Shown here: positions 18,851 through 28,737 of the stretch, in pieces
How the letters are laid out: the number at the start of each line of letters is the position of its first letter
Numbering within the stretch: position 1 is the stretch's first letter
Assembly: GCA_016125075.1 (NCBI GenBank)
Contig: WGMO01000018.1
Coordinates: 40,162-104,161 of the forward strand
DNA: 64,000 bases
From: Terrimonas sp.
Lineage (GTDB): Bacteria > Bacteroidota > Bacteroidia > Chitinophagales > Chitinophagaceae
Reading direction: 5' to 3'
Notes under the pieces: generated by a model
Told to the model about the DNA's origin: nothing
The model's input: only the letters and a program-made list of their open reading frames with translations
Database searches by the model: none
Position numbers and translations under genes: made by a program

Positions 18851-21800
18851 TTATTGATTATCGCCTGTTTCCAATTCATCGTCGGCATTGATGATGAGCA
18901 GACCGTGGTCGTGTTCATGTTCGCTGCAGGTATGCATCACCTCGTAGCGCGGCCTGGCTCTTTGAAAACCGCCGGCTGCTGCACCGGGTGTCCTTTTTGC
19001 TGCTGCCATCTTTGCCACCAGCCTTGCCTTTTCTTCCTGGTCTTTTTTCCGGAGTTGTAAATCATGTTCCACGCTGTAATAGATGGTACCGTCAATGATC
19101 GTATACTGGGGCACCGCATAGATACTCAGGGGGTCATCGTTCCACAACACAACATCTGCATCCTTACCCACTTTAATACTGCCCACCCTGTCGTCCACAT
19201 GGAGCATCTTCGCGGGGTTCAGGGTCACCATCTTAAAGGCATCCTCTTCCCGCATACCGCCGTATTTCACACTCTTCGCTGCTTCCTGGTTGAGACGGCG
19301 CGCCATCTCAGCATCATCGGAATTGACAGCCACATTCAGCCCCACTTTACTCATCAGGGCCGCATTATAGGGAATGGCATCCACCACCTCCATCTTATAT
19401 TCCCACCAGTCGCTGAAGGTGGAGGCATTGGCGCCGTGCTTTTTCATCTTGTCGGCCACTTTATAGCCTTCGAGAATATGGGTGAAGGTATTGATCCGGA
19501 AACCAAATCTTTCGGCCACCCGCATGGTAGCCGTGATCTCGCTTTGCACATAGGAATGACAGGTGATAAACCTTTGCTTGTTCATGATCTCCACCAGCGC
19601 ATCGAGTTCAAGGTCACGGCGAACCACAACCGGGGTGGCGCCTTTCTTCTTATTGTTCGCTTCTGCCGCTTTCCACTGGTTCTGGTAATCTGTGGCCCGT
19701 TGAAAAGCATCGGTCAGCACCTGCTCCACGCCCATCCTTGTATCCGGAAACCTGGGGTTCCCCTGTGTGGACGCCGAGCGTTTTACATTTTCTCCCAGGG
19801 CGAACTTGATAAAGGGATCAGCCCCTTTGAACTTTAGGCCTTCTGCATCCGCGCCCCAGCGCAACTTGATCAGCTGTGTCTGTCCGCCGATCGTATTCGC
19901 GGAACCATGCAGGATATGCGAGGTGGTCACCCCGCCGCTCAACTGCCGGTAAATATTGATATCCTCAGGATTCAGGTTATCACCGATCCGTACCTCCGAG
20001 GTCACCGATTGTCCCCCTTCATTGATGGAAGCGGCTGCGATATGCGAGTGTTCATCAATGATACCCGGCGTTAAATGTTTGCCCGTACCATCGATGACCC
20101 TGGCACCCGCCTCCGGGAGGTTTTTGCCGATCGCCGCGATCTTCCCGTTTTTCAGGAATACGTCGGTATGCTCCATGATCCCTTCTTTTTCATTGGTCCA
20201 GACCGTGGCATTCCGGATCAGGATATTTTCCTGCTCCGGCATCTTTTCTTCCCCGTAAGCGAGAAAAGGATAAGTGACTTTTCCCAGTTCCTGGGGTTTT
20301 GGCGACCTGCTGCTGTCCGATTTCTCCTGCAGTGCTTTTTCGAATAAAGCGGTCCAGGTAAACAGATTACCACCGGGATCGGCACCGGTACCACTCCATT
20401 TTTCACCATTGGCCACCCCGCTCATCGTAGTTTCCATTGCCCGGGGTCCACGGCCTTCGGTAAAACTTAGCTTGACCAGTTTGCCGTCGTAAGTGTATTT
20501 CCCAGTAAGCGTATCTTTTGCAATAAAGGAGGCAACACCTCCATCTTTTAATTCCATCTGGAATGATTTATTTCCATTCCCCTGCATGGCAAATTGATAG
20601 GTGCCTTTTGCATCATACCAGTTGGCTGGTTTTACCGGGTACTGGTTGCCCTGCACCCAATTATAAAATATCGTTGTTTTAGTGTTGAAGATTGGCCCGC
20701 TGGTGATGACGAAATTGGCCAGCTTACCCGCTTCAAGGCTTCCTACCAGGTCATAGATTCCTAAGAGATTGGCCGGGTTTTTTGTCAGGGCATCCAGGGC
20801 TGCATTTTCAGAAAGCCCATTGTCAATCGCCTTGCGGAGATTGGCGGTGAATTCACTCATATTGGAAAGGTCGGCCGTGGTAAGGCAGAAATTGATCCCT
20901 GCCTTTTCCAATGCCCCGGGATTTGTTGGTGCCAGTTCCCAATGTTTCAGGTCATCCAGTCCGACAAAACGGACTTCATTCGGGTCATCCACATCCATGG
21001 CTGCCGGAAAATTCAGGGGAATGATATAGGAGGCACCGGTGGCTTTTATTTCCGGGATCCGCTGGTACTCATTACCACCGCCCTTGATGATATACTGTAC
21101 CCCAAACTCATCGCCTACCTTATCGGCCCGGAGATCATTCCATTTGTCATTCGCTTCAAATATCTGGGGCAGACCCTGCTGCTCGTTAAAATATTGGAGA
21201 GAAAGATTCACCCCTTCTGCCGCAGGATTGCTTTTATACCATTGTGCATCGAGGAAGGTCTGTCGCAACAGGGCAATGGATCCCATCAGGGAAGAAGGAT
21301 AAGACTGTGTGGAAGTCCCTTTGCTGAATGAGTAATGTGCCGATGCTTTTTCTTTTACCATGGTAAGGTTCTCTTTCTCCGATGATAGTGTGACCACGGC
21401 GCCGGTACCCCTGGCAATGCCATCCTGCTGATGGGTAAGCACGGTGCCAAAACCCAGGTCACGCATTTGTTTGGCCTTCCCTTCATCGGCCACAAAGATC
21501 CTCGCCGCTTCCACATCTGTTTTTAAAGCCTGATTCCATCCATAAGCACCCTTTTGGTTGGAATTCAGTTGAGAGGGGCCGAAGAAATTGAATCCGCCAC
21601 CCTGGCGCTGGGGAGTGGGAATGCCATAAGCGGTATAGATATCAATAAAGGATGGATAGATAAATTTCCCTTTACAATCGACCTGTACGGCATCTTTCGG
21701 AATGGCGATATCTTTTCCGATTGCAGTAATCTTTCCCTTCCTGATCACCATGGTGGCATCATCGAGGGTAGCCAGTGAAGACTGAACGATCCTGGCATGG

Positions 21801-21922
21801 ATAAAAGCATAACATCCGTCTTTCGGTTCGGCAACCCCATTGACAGGGAAAGTAACCTGGGCCTGTATCGTATGCGTGATGAGTAACATACAACAAAGCA
21901 CCCCTACCTTCAATTTTCTCAT
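18851..21922 (-). CDS. Exported tandem amidohydrolase-family protein
   Basis: A 1023-residue protein with two amidohydrolase units. It starts at ATG 21922 with a signal peptide (MRKLKVGVLCCMLLITHTIQ); a longer TTG frame to 22078 overlaps divergent deoC and is unlikely. The first unit (about 25-450) lacks HxH: the site reads IYPSFIDIYTAYG. A middle beta-rich stretch around 470-560 resembles a lipocalin/DUF insert (GTYQFAMQGNGNKSFQMELK). The second unit keeps the metal motif in LTPGIIDEHSHIA (His 625 and 627), a CHSYVQSE segment, NSDDAEMARRLN and the VGKDADVVLWNDDPL end. It is followed after 18 bp by the smaller paralog. It is probably a periplasmic hydrolase; peptide, hydantoin and imidazolone substrates are all possible. 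Confidence 0.88.
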   Translation of the reverse strand: MRKLKVGVLCCMLLITHTIQAQVTFPVNGVAEPKDGCYAFIHARIVQSSLATLDDATMVIRKGKITAIGKDIAIPKDAVQVDCKGKFIYPSFIDIYTAYGIPTPQRQGGGFNFFGPSQLNSNQKGAYGWNQALKTDVEAARIFVADEGKAKQMRDLGFGTVLTHQQDGIARGTGAVVTLSSEKENLTMVKEKASAHYSFSKGTSTQSYPSSLMGSIALLRQTFLDAQWYKSNPAAEGVNLSLQYFNEQQGLPQIFEANDKWNDLRADKVGDEFGVQYIIKGGGNEYQRIPEIKATGASYIIPLNFPAAMDVDDPNEVRFVGLDDLKHWELAPTNPGALEKAGINFCLTTADLSNMSEFTANLRKAIDNGLSENAALDALTKNPANLLGIYDLVGSLEAGKLANFVITSGPIFNTKTTIFYNWVQGNQYPVKPANWYDAKGTYQFAMQGNGNKSFQMELKDGGVASFIAKDTLTGKYTYDGKLVKLSFTEGRGPRAMETTMSGVANGEKWSGTGADPGGNLFTWTALFEKALQEKSDSSRSPKPQELGKVTYPFLAYGEEKMPEQENILIRNATVWTNEKEGIMEHTDVFLKNGKIAAIGKNLPEAGARVIDGTGKHLTPGIIDEHSHIAAASINEGGQSVTSEVRIGDNLNPEDINIYRQLSGGVTTSHILHGSANTIGGQTQLIKLRWGADAEGLKFKGADPFIKFALGENVKRSASTQGNPRFPDTRMGVEQVLTDAFQRATDYQNQWKAAEANNKKKGATPVVVRRDLELDALVEIMNKQRFITCHSYVQSEITATMRVAERFGFRINTFTHILEGYKVADKMKKHGANASTFSDWWEYKMEVVDAIPYNAALMSKVGLNVAVNSDDAEMARRLNQEAAKSVKYGGMREEDAFKMVTLNPAKMLHVDDRVGSIKVGKDADVVLWNDDPLSIYAVPQYTIIDGTIYYSVEHDLQLRKKDQEEKARLVAKMAAAKRTPGAAAGGFQRARPRYEVMHTCSEHEHDHGLLIINADDELETGDNQ

Positions 21923-22029
21923 AAACGATGGTTTTGTTTTAATTTTATTGTGATGAAAAATCTGATAACTGCGCTTAATAAACTGATAAAAGGCTAATTT
22001 AACCCCGAAATCAAAAAGAAAAAAAATAA

Positions 22030-22692
22030 ATGCCCATTGCCTCCTATATCGATCATACTTTATTGAAACCCACCGCAAACCTTGCTGCCATCGAAGCAGT
22101 ATGCCGGGAAGCGGCTCAATTCATGTTTGCTGCGGTATGCATTCCCCCTCCCTATGTAAAAAGAGTCAGCACCATATTAGCCCCCACCGATATCAAAGTT
22201 GCGACCGTTATCGGCTTCCCCTTCGGGTATTCCGCCATCGAGGCCAAGGTAGCTGAATCCGTGCTGGCCATTGTAGATGGTGCCGATGAACTGGACATGG
22301 TCATCAACCTGATCGCCCTGAAGAACGGGGATTGGTTATATCTTGAAAAAGAAGTGAACCTGGTCTTACAGGTGATAAGAAACCATGGAAAAATTTTAAA
22401 AGTGATCATTGAATCCGGCGTATTAACCGACGATGAGATCATCAGGTGCTGCGATCTGTATGGAAATGCAGGGATCGATTACCTGAAAACATCCACTGGA
22501 TATGCAGAAAAAGGGGCCACCATTGAGGCCGTGCAACTGATGCGTCGTCATTTACCGTCTTCTGTCAGGATTAAAGCCTCTGGTGGCATCCGCACCTATG
22601 CATTTGCCAAACAACTGGTGGATGCAGGTGCCGACAGGCTGGGTTGCAGCAGCAGTGTAGCGATTGTCGCAGAAGAACCCGCGGTATCATAA
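22030..22692 (+). CDS. deoC: Deoxyribose-phosphate aldolase
   Basis: Class I aldolase that cleaves 2-deoxyribose-5-phosphate to glyceraldehyde-3-phosphate and acetaldehyde in deoxynucleoside salvage; cytosolic. The 220-residue protein starts MPIASYIDHTLLKPTANLAA. It carries VIGFPFGYSAIEAKVAE, the DELDMVINLIALKNGDW segment with the catalytic Asp, and the Schiff-base lysine in DYLKTSTGY (Lys 153). A second conserved lysine is in VRIKASGGIRTY. The gene is divergent from the tandem amidohydrolase with about 107 bp between starts, so the two share a promoter region. The length is normal for the short bacterial form. Confidence 0.97.
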   Translation: MPIASYIDHTLLKPTANLAAIEAVCREAAQFMFAAVCIPPPYVKRVSTILAPTDIKVATVIGFPFGYSAIEAKVAESVLAIVDGADELDMVINLIALKNGDWLYLEKEVNLVLQVIRNHGKILKVIIESGVLTDDEIIRCCDLYGNAGIDYLKTSTGYAEKGATIEAVQLMRRHLPSSVRIKASGGIRTYAFAKQLVDAGADRLGCSSSVAIVAEEPAVS

Positions 22693-22720
22693 ATTTTATT
22701 AACATTTTTATATCAGGAAC

Positions 22721-22728
22721 TATTTTTG
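22721..22728 (+). promoter_or_regulatory. Putative -7 box for the SPOR gene
   Basis: TATTTTTG matches TAnnTTTG exactly. Transcription would start near 22735, which fits a translation start at 22752 rather than the longer upstream frame. Confidence 0.55.
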
Positions 22729-22751
22729 CATCGTCAATGGCAATTAACATC

Positions 22752-23207
22752 ATGAAGTATTTATTTCTTTTCTTTTCCCTCGCTGCCGCTAAAGCTTTAA
22801 CCGCACAGGAAAATCCTGTTCCGGCAATGCCTGATTCCGGCTCCGTGGTAGTCCATAAGGACCCGAGACTGGACATGCTGATTAAGAAACAGGTGCAGAT
22901 TAATGAAGAGACCACGCGGAATGCCCGTCGGAACGTAAAAGGCTACCGCTTACTGGTGGTGATCACCAATAACAGGGATGAAGCCCTGGCTGCCAAATCG
23001 AAACTGTATAACTATTTTCCCGAACTGAAATCCTACCTGGTCTGGTCATCCCCTAATTTTCAGATCAGGGCCGGTAACTTTAAAGAAAGAGAGGATGCTG
23101 ATGAATACCGAAAAAAAATGAATGCTTATTTTCCGAAAGGCGTTTTCATCATGAAAGACCTGATTGAAGTGAAACTGGATATCCCCTCCGAGGATTCCGA
23201 ACAATAA
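22752..23207 (+). CDS. Exported SPOR-domain-like protein
   Basis: A 151-residue protein with a signal peptide (MKYLFLFFSLAAAKALTAQ). The C-terminal half resembles a SPOR domain, which usually binds denuded glycan strands of peptidoglycan: YRLLVVITNNRDEALAAKSK, then YLVWSSPNFQIRAGNFKERE and a DADEYRKKMNAYFPKGVFIM end. The start at 22752 is chosen from the promoter position and the signal peptide; the frame is open further upstream into deoC, but that part would not be exported. It probably sits in the periplasm, with a role in cell envelope or division inferred only from the domain. Confidence 0.8.
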   Translation: MKYLFLFFSLAAAKALTAQENPVPAMPDSGSVVVHKDPRLDMLIKKQVQINEETTRNARRNVKGYRLLVVITNNRDEALAAKSKLYNYFPELKSYLVWSSPNFQIRAGNFKEREDADEYRKKMNAYFPKGVFIMKDLIEVKLDIPSEDSEQ

Positions 23208-23259
23208 ATTCTTTTAAGATGAGTTTTGAAGGTCCATTCCATTCCCGGGATGGATTCTT

Positions 23260-23267
23260 TATTTTTG
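23260..23267 (+). promoter_or_regulatory. Putative -7 box for the M20 amidohydrolase
   Basis: TATTTTTG matches the Bacteroidota -7 consensus and lies 20 bp before the ATG, giving a very short leader. Confidence 0.5.
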
Positions 23268-23286
23268 CCCAATAAGCCCGGATATT

Positions 23287-24471
23287 ATGATCTTGAAAGA
23301 AGCCATCAAAACCCTTGCCGCCCGTCATGCCCCGGATTTCATCAAAATAAGGCAGCATATCCATGCACACCCTGAACTGAGTTACCAGGAATTTGAAACT
23401 TCCCGGTATATCCAGCAGCATTTATCGGGGATGGGTATCCCCTTCCAGATCATGGCGACAACGGGTATCGTGGCTCAGATCAAAGGGAGAAACCCCGAAA
23501 AAAGGGTTGTAGCCCTTAGGGGCGATATGGATGCCTTACCGATAAAAGAAGAAAATGATATTCCATATAAATCGAGACACGAAGGTCTTATGCATGCCTG
23601 TGGGCATGATGTGCATACCACTTGTTTACTGGGGGCCGCCAAAATCCTCGACGAAACAAAGGACCAATGGGAAGGTACCGTGAAACTGATCTTCCAGCCC
23701 GGTGAAGAAAAAAATCCCGGCGGTGCCAGCCTGATGATCAAAGAGGGTGTCCTGGAAAATCCCCGGCCACAGGCCATCTTTGCCCTCCATGTGCACCCCG
23801 GTCTTGAAGTGGGGAAATTAAGTTTCCGGGGTGGTAAGATCATGGCCAGTGCCGATGAGATCTATATGACGATCCGTGCAAAAGGCGGGCATGCCGCTTC
23901 GCCCCATCTCACGGCCGACCCGATCCTGGTTGCCTCGCAGATGATCATTGCCCTGCAACAGGTGATCAGCAGGAACCGTAACCCCTTTATCCCCTCGGTA
24001 TTGTCCATCACTTCCATACAAGGGGGCCATACCACGAATGTGATACCCAGCGAGGTAAAACTGATGGGTACCTTCCGTTCAATGGATGAAACATGGCGCT
24101 ATGAAGCCCATGAACTGATCAGGAAGACCGCCACCGGGATCGTGGAGGGCATGGGTGCAACACTGGATCTTGTATTTGATATTGGTTATCCCTGTGTATA
24201 TAACAACGAGGCCCTGAATGAAAAGACAAAAATGCTGGGAGAAGCCTATATGGGCAAAGAAAATGTAGAAGAAACGGAATTACGCATGGGGGCGGAAGAT
24301 TTCGGATATTATTCCCAGCAGATCCCCGGCTGTTTCTTCCGGTTAGGGGCCGGAAACGCAAAAAAAGGAATCACCTCCGGTGTGCATACACCCACTTTCA
24401 ATATTGATGAATCAGCGATTGAGATTGGTATGGGGATGATGGCAATGATCGCCACCAATATCGAATTGTAA
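23287..24471 (+). CDS. M20-family metallo-amidohydrolase (N-acyl amino acid type)
   Basis: A 394-residue cytosolic zinc hydrolase of peptidase family M20D. Related enzymes remove acyl groups from amino acids (hippurate hydrolase, N-acyl-L-amino acid amidohydrolase, IAA-amino acid hydrolase). Visible motifs are IRQHIHAHPELSYQEFETS, the metal-binding GDMDALPI and MHACGHDVHT (residues 102-111), FQPGEEKNPGGA with the catalytic Glu, and the dimerisation-domain segment SADEIYMTIRAKGGHAASPH. The C-terminus has RMGAEDFGYYSQQIPGCFF. There is no signal peptide. The exact substrate cannot be read from the sequence. The next gene converges on it. Confidence 0.93.
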   Translation: MILKEAIKTLAARHAPDFIKIRQHIHAHPELSYQEFETSRYIQQHLSGMGIPFQIMATTGIVAQIKGRNPEKRVVALRGDMDALPIKEENDIPYKSRHEGLMHACGHDVHTTCLLGAAKILDETKDQWEGTVKLIFQPGEEKNPGGASLMIKEGVLENPRPQAIFALHVHPGLEVGKLSFRGGKIMASADEIYMTIRAKGGHAASPHLTADPILVASQMIIALQQVISRNRNPFIPSVLSITSIQGGHTTNVIPSEVKLMGTFRSMDETWRYEAHELIRKTATGIVEGMGATLDLVFDIGYPCVYNNEALNEKTKMLGEAYMGKENVEETELRMGAEDFGYYSQQIPGCFFRLGAGNAKKGITSGVHTPTFNIDESAIEIGMGMMAMIATNIEL

Positions 24472-24495
24472 TACCCTTCTATTCCTATCCTTCCC

Positions 24496-25269
24496 TTAAC
24501 CTCTTTCCTTTCTGTATTTCATATCCAGGAATGCTGCGATGGTCACCACGACAAAAATGATGATCGAATGGAGCTCATGCGGCAAGAGTACCTGACCATT
24601 TTTCGGGCTTGCCTTCATAAAGGTCAGGATCGGGTAGGCATAGGGCACCCAGTCGATATGCTCCCATTGGAGCAAGATGAGGGAGGTGATAAGCAACCCC
24701 AATCCGATACCAATCGGAGCGATGAAATTCTTAAACCTAAGACTAAGCCAGTACTGGATCGCCATGATAGCAAGAATGGATATATAGGTTTTTACACTGA
24801 GCTTCATAATAGCTACAATATTGAAAGGCTTATGCAGGAAATGATACTTGCTGTTGATCAGGCTGACCGCCACTGCACAAATGACCATAAAGACATTAAA
24901 AAGGATAATGCAGAAAATGATCATACCGTGTATGGACAGGTATTTTGAAAAGAAAATATTGCCCAGCGGCTGTGGTGAGGCAAATACCTGCTTCCATCCA
25001 TTGTTCTTGTATTCGATCTGTACCACCAGGCTGCAGGTGAGAATGGCAAACATGGGCAGCAGGAAGGAGGAAAGGGATTGCCAACCCCTCATAAAATGCT
25101 TCTGCCAGGGCATATCGGCCATGTCTTTGCTAAAGACATCGGCCTTGAACGTATACATCAGGAAAAAAATTACAGGAATGAAAAGGGCCCCAATCACACT
25201 GAGCCAGAAGGAAGAACTCCTTTTCGTCTTGATAAACTCCGATTGCAAAGAATGGATAAAACTGCTCAT
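24496..25269 (-). CDS. ABC-2 type transporter permease
   Basis: A 257-residue integral membrane protein with six predicted helices, starting MSSFIHSLQSEFIKTKRSSS, the typical opening of ABC2_membrane_4 permeases (bacitracin/lantibiotic immunity type). Helix-rich segments include SFWLSVIGALFIPVIFFLMY and IIFCIILFNVFMVICAVAVS. Its start codon overlaps the stop of the upstream ATPase gene by 4 nt (ATGA), so translation is coupled and the two proteins form one exporter. The substrate is unknown; self-protection against antimicrobial peptides is possible by family analogy. Confidence 0.9.
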   Translation of the reverse strand: MSSFIHSLQSEFIKTKRSSSFWLSVIGALFIPVIFFLMYTFKADVFSKDMADMPWQKHFMRGWQSLSSFLLPMFAILTCSLVVQIEYKNNGWKQVFASPQPLGNIFFSKYLSIHGMIIFCIILFNVFMVICAVAVSLINSKYHFLHKPFNIVAIMKLSVKTYISILAIMAIQYWLSLRFKNFIAPIGIGLGLLITSLILLQWEHIDWVPYAYPILTFMKASPKNGQVLLPHELHSIIIFVVVTIAAFLDMKYRKERG

Positions 25270-26177
25270 TTATTTTCAGATGTGATGTCAAGAAATAATT
25301 GTTCCAGGTTACTGTGCTGCGGGTGTAAAGCGTAAACATCGATCCCGTTCTGCACCAGGATCCGGTTGGCCTGGGCGCTTTCTTCCCGGTTGTTCAAAGG
25401 AAGGAGGATCCGCCCTTCCACTTCCTGCACAGCGAAGGCTTGTTGCAGCAGGGCCAGGGCTTTTGCATTATCGCTGGTCTCGATTTCAAGGTTGGCATTG
25501 CTTTTCTTCATGAGCTGCAGTTCTGCCATCGTGCCCTGGAACAACAATTTACCATGATGGATGATACCCACATGCGTGGCCATCTTTTCCACTTCGCTCA
25601 GGATATGGCTGGAAACCAGGATCGTGGTATGCTGTTCGCGGTTGAGTTTTTTGATCAGTTCACGCACTTCGATGATCCCGTTGGGGTCGAGCCCGTTGGT
25701 GGGCTCATCCAGCAAGAGGAGCTCGGGCTCATGCACCAATGCTACGGCAATGGATAGCCGTTGTTTCATCCCCAGGGAAAATTGCCGGGCTTTTTTCCTG
25801 CCCGTATTTTCCAGCCCGACGATTTGCAACACTTCGTCTATCCTGCTTTTGGCACATTGGTGAATGACGCGATAGATCTCCAGGTTTTCCCTGGCGGTGA
25901 GATGACCATACAAAGAGGGCTGTTCGATCAGGGATCCCAGTTTTTTCAGGATCATGATCCTGTTCCGGGAAAAATCCTGTCCAAACAATTCAATGGTACC
26001 GTGCTGGTTTCTCAGGAGACCCAATAAAAGCCGTAAGGTGGTCGTTTTACCGGCACCATTGGGTCCCAGGAAACCATAAATGGCACCTTCGGGAACCGAA
26101 AGGCTGACCTGGTCAAGGGTCTTGACACCGGGCTGGAATGCAAAATCCAGGTTTTCCGTTTTAATGATGGCTGACAT
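25266..26177 (-). CDS. ABC transporter ATP-binding protein
   Basis: A 303-residue ATPase partner of the permease encoded directly downstream. Walker A is GPNGAGKTT, the signature is FSLGMKQR, Walker B is LLLLDEPTNGLDP, and the switch His lies in TTILVSSHILSEVEK. The C-terminal 80 residues carry a DUF4162-like regulatory tail (ETSDNAKALALLQQAFAVQE). It is a BcrA/CcmA-like drug or lantibiotic export family member. On the minus strand TATCTTCG at 26182-26189, one base off the -7 consensus, lies 5 bp before the start and suggests a very short leader. Confidence 0.93.
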   Translation of the reverse strand: MSAIIKTENLDFAFQPGVKTLDQVSLSVPEGAIYGFLGPNGAGKTTTLRLLLGLLRNQHGTIELFGQDFSRNRIMILKKLGSLIEQPSLYGHLTARENLEIYRVIHQCAKSRIDEVLQIVGLENTGRKKARQFSLGMKQRLSIAVALVHEPELLLLDEPTNGLDPNGIIEVRELIKKLNREQHTTILVSSHILSEVEKMATHVGIIHHGKLLFQGTMAELQLMKKSNANLEIETSDNAKALALLQQAFAVQEVEGRILLPLNNREESAQANRILVQNGIDVYALHPQHSNLEQLFLDITSENK

Positions 26178-26297
26178 CCTACGAAGATAACAGAACCCCG
26201 CCTATGGAAAAGCAAAAAATGACGGGTGGCTTAATTTCGTAACTTGCGAGCCTGCGAAAGCATACTTTTCTTATACCGATTGCTACAAATTACCATT

Positions 26298-28640
26298 ATG
26301 CAGAACGAACTCAGAAAACAACAGGCACTGGAATATCATGCGAAAGGACGGCCCGGAAAGATTGAAGTGATTCCCACCAAAGAAGCAAAAACCCAACGCG
26401 ACCTTTCACTGGCTTATTCCCCGGGTGTAGCCGTGCCCTGTATGGAAATTGCCAATAATGTTGAAGATGTATATAAATACACCGCCAAAGGGAACCTTGT
26501 TGCCGTTATCAGCAACGGAACGGCCGTATTGGGTCTCGGCGATATCGGACCCGAAGCGGGCAAACCGGTGATGGAAGGCAAAGGGGTACTGTTCAAGATA
26601 TTTGCCGACATCGACGTATTTGATATTGAGATCAATGAAAAAGATCCCGAAAAATTTGTACAGATCGTAAAGGCACTGGAGCCCACCTTCGGCGGCATCA
26701 ACCTGGAAGACATTAAGGCCCCGGAATGTTTTTATATCGAAAAACATTTAAAGGAATTGCTGAAGATACCCGTTATGCATGACGACCAGCATGGTACTGC
26801 CATCATCAGTGCCGCTGCCCTGCTCAATGCCCTGGAAATTCAGAAAAAAAAGATAGAAAAAGTGAGGTTTGTCGTCAATGGCGCCGGTGCGGCCGCTATC
26901 GCCTGCACCAAGCTCTACGAATCGCTGGGGGCCAAACATGAAAACTTCATGGTATTCGACAGCAAAGGGTTGATCCATGAAAGCAGGACCGACCTCGACG
27001 AATTGAAAAAGGCTTTCATTTCAAAAGGCAAAAACCTGAGCCTGCAGGAAGCCCTGAAAGATTGTGATGTTTTTATCGGTCTCAGCAAAGGAAATGTGAT
27101 TTCAAAGGAGATGGTAAAGAGCATGGCCAAAAACCCCATTGTGTTTGCCATGGCCAATCCTGATCCTGAAATTAGCTGGGATGATGCCACCGAAGTAAGA
27201 AAGGATATCATCATGGCCACCGGCAGGAGCGATTACCCCAACCAGGTCAATAATGTACTGGGCTTCCCCTATATATTCCGCGGAGCCCTCGATGTAAGGG
27301 CCACCGCCATCAATGAAGCGATGAAACTCGCTGCCGTCAAAGCACTGGCCGAACTGACAAAAACACCGGTTCCCGACATCGTGAATATGGCCTATAACGA
27401 AAATAATATTGCCTTTGGCCCGAATTATATCATCCCCAAACCCCTGGATCCGCGCTTACTCTCTACCGTGGCCCCAGCGGTGGCGAAAGCTGCAATCGAA
27501 AGCGGTGTGGCCAAACATACCATCACCGACTGGGCAGCCTATACGGACGAACTCAATAAGCGGCTGGGTCTTGACAACCAGGTTTTAAGGGTATTGGGGA
27601 ATAAAGCCAGGAAGGACCCGAAACGCATCGTGTTTGCAGAGGCCGACAATGTGAAGATACTGAAAGCAGCCCAGATCGTATTTGATGAAGGTATCGGTTA
27701 CCCCATCCTGTTGGGTGATGAAGGAAAGATCAGGACAATCGCCACCGAAAACAGCGTCGATATCGAAGGTATCCCCATCTTTGACCCGCGTAGTGAGGAA
27801 ACCGAGGAAAAAAGAAACCTCTATGCAGAAATATTTTTCAGGAAAAGGGGCCGGAAGGGATTTAATTTTTATGAAGCCAAAAAAGTCATGCGCGACCGGA
27901 ATTATTATGGTTGTATGATGGTGGAATGCGGTGATGCTGATGCGATGATATCGGGACTGACCAAAAATTACCCCGATACGATCCGGCCGGCCCTGCAGGC
28001 CATCGGTACAGAAGAAGGCACCCAAAAAATTGCCGGGATGTACCTGATGCTCACCAGTAAGGGGCCCTTGTTCTTTGCTGATACCACGGTCAACTTTAAC
28101 CCGACCGCCGAGGAACTGGCCGAGATCACGCTGATGGTAGGCCGCGAAATCAAGAATTTCAACATCACCCCCCGGATCGCCATGCTGAGTTATTCGAATT
28201 TCGGCAGCAGCAATTCGCCTGAAGCGAGGCTGGTGGCGAAAGCCCGGCAAATCGTGAAGCAAAAAATGCCTTCCCTGATCGTGGATGGCGAGATGCAGGC
28301 CAGTGTGGCGTTTAATAACGAGATCATCAAGGACAATTACCCTTTTTCCGAACTGGTCGATAAAGATGTGAACACTCTTATCTTTCCCAACCTGGCCGCC
28401 GGCAACGTAGCCTATAACCTTTTAAAGGAACTGGGGGCAGCCGATGCCATCGGGCCCATCTTACTGGGATTGAATAAACCTGTTCATGTATTGCAGTTAG
28501 GCAGTTCCGTAAGAAGCATTTCAAATATGGCCATCATTGCCGTTGTAGATGCCCAGCAAAAAAGCAAGGCTCCCACCCAGGAAATCGTAAAAAAATCAAA
28601 ATGGTGGAAAAGGTTCAGCAATAAGAGTTATGACATATAA
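26298..28640 (+). CDS. maeB: NADP-dependent malic enzyme with phosphotransacetylase-like domain
   Basis: Oxidative decarboxylation of malate to pyruvate, yielding NADPH. The 780-residue protein has the malic enzyme part at 1-430: [40 protein letters not shown], and the NADP fold [15 protein letters not shown] phosphate acetyltransferase-like part lies at about 440-765 ([34 protein letters not shown]). This C-terminal domain in MaeB is regulatory, sensing acetyl-CoA, rather than a working Pta. ATG 26298 ([20 protein letters not shown]) matches the family start; the open frame extends 18 codons upstream without support. It stands alone on the plus strand. Confidence 0.96.
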   Translation: MQNELRKQQALEYHAKGRPGKIEVIPTKEAKTQRDLSLAYSPGVAVPCMEIANNVEDVYKYTAKGNLVAVISNGTAVLGLGDIGPEAGKPVMEGKGVLFKIFADIDVFDIEINEKDPEKFVQIVKALEPTFGGINLEDIKAPECFYIEKHLKELLKIPVMHDDQHGTAIISAAALLNALEIQKKKIEKVRFVVNGAGAAAIACTKLYESLGAKHENFMVFDSKGLIHESRTDLDELKKAFISKGKNLSLQEALKDCDVFIGLSKGNVISKEMVKSMAKNPIVFAMANPDPEISWDDATEVRKDIIMATGRSDYPNQVNNVLGFPYIFRGALDVRATAINEAMKLAAVKALAELTKTPVPDIVNMAYNENNIAFGPNYIIPKPLDPRLLSTVAPAVAKAAIESGVAKHTITDWAAYTDELNKRLGLDNQVLRVLGNKARKDPKRIVFAEADNVKILKAAQIVFDEGIGYPILLGDEGKIRTIATENSVDIEGIPIFDPRSEETEEKRNLYAEIFFRKRGRKGFNFYEAKKVMRDRNYYGCMMVECGDADAMISGLTKNYPDTIRPALQAIGTEEGTQKIAGMYLMLTSKGPLFFADTTVNFNPTAEELAEITLMVGREIKNFNITPRIAMLSYSNFGSSNSPEARLVAKARQIVKQKMPSLIVDGEMQASVAFNNEIIKDNYPFSELVDKDVNTLIFPNLAAGNVAYNLLKELGAADAIGPILLGLNKPVHVLQLGSSVRSISNMAIIAVVDAQQKSKAPTQEIVKKSKWWKRFSNKSYDI

Positions 28641-28720
28641 CTAAATTTGAATACCATCGCAGCGACCCGAATAATTCCCTCAGTTTGTACCCCTGATTTC
28701 CTGCTTATCACGGGCTTGAT

Positions 28721-28728
28721 TATCTTTG
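28721..28728 (+). promoter_or_regulatory. Putative -7 box for the mlaE-like gene
   Basis: TATCTTTG is an exact TAnnTTTG match, 10 bp before ATG 28738. A TTG at 28726 would lie inside this box, which argues for the ATG. The mRNA would be nearly leaderless. Confidence 0.5.
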
Positions 28729-28737
28729 AAACCAGTT

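Noticed and set aside
21923..22078. N-terminal extension of the tandem amidohydrolase from a TTG
   Set aside because: It overlaps deoC and buries the signal peptide; ATG 21922 fits an exported protein.
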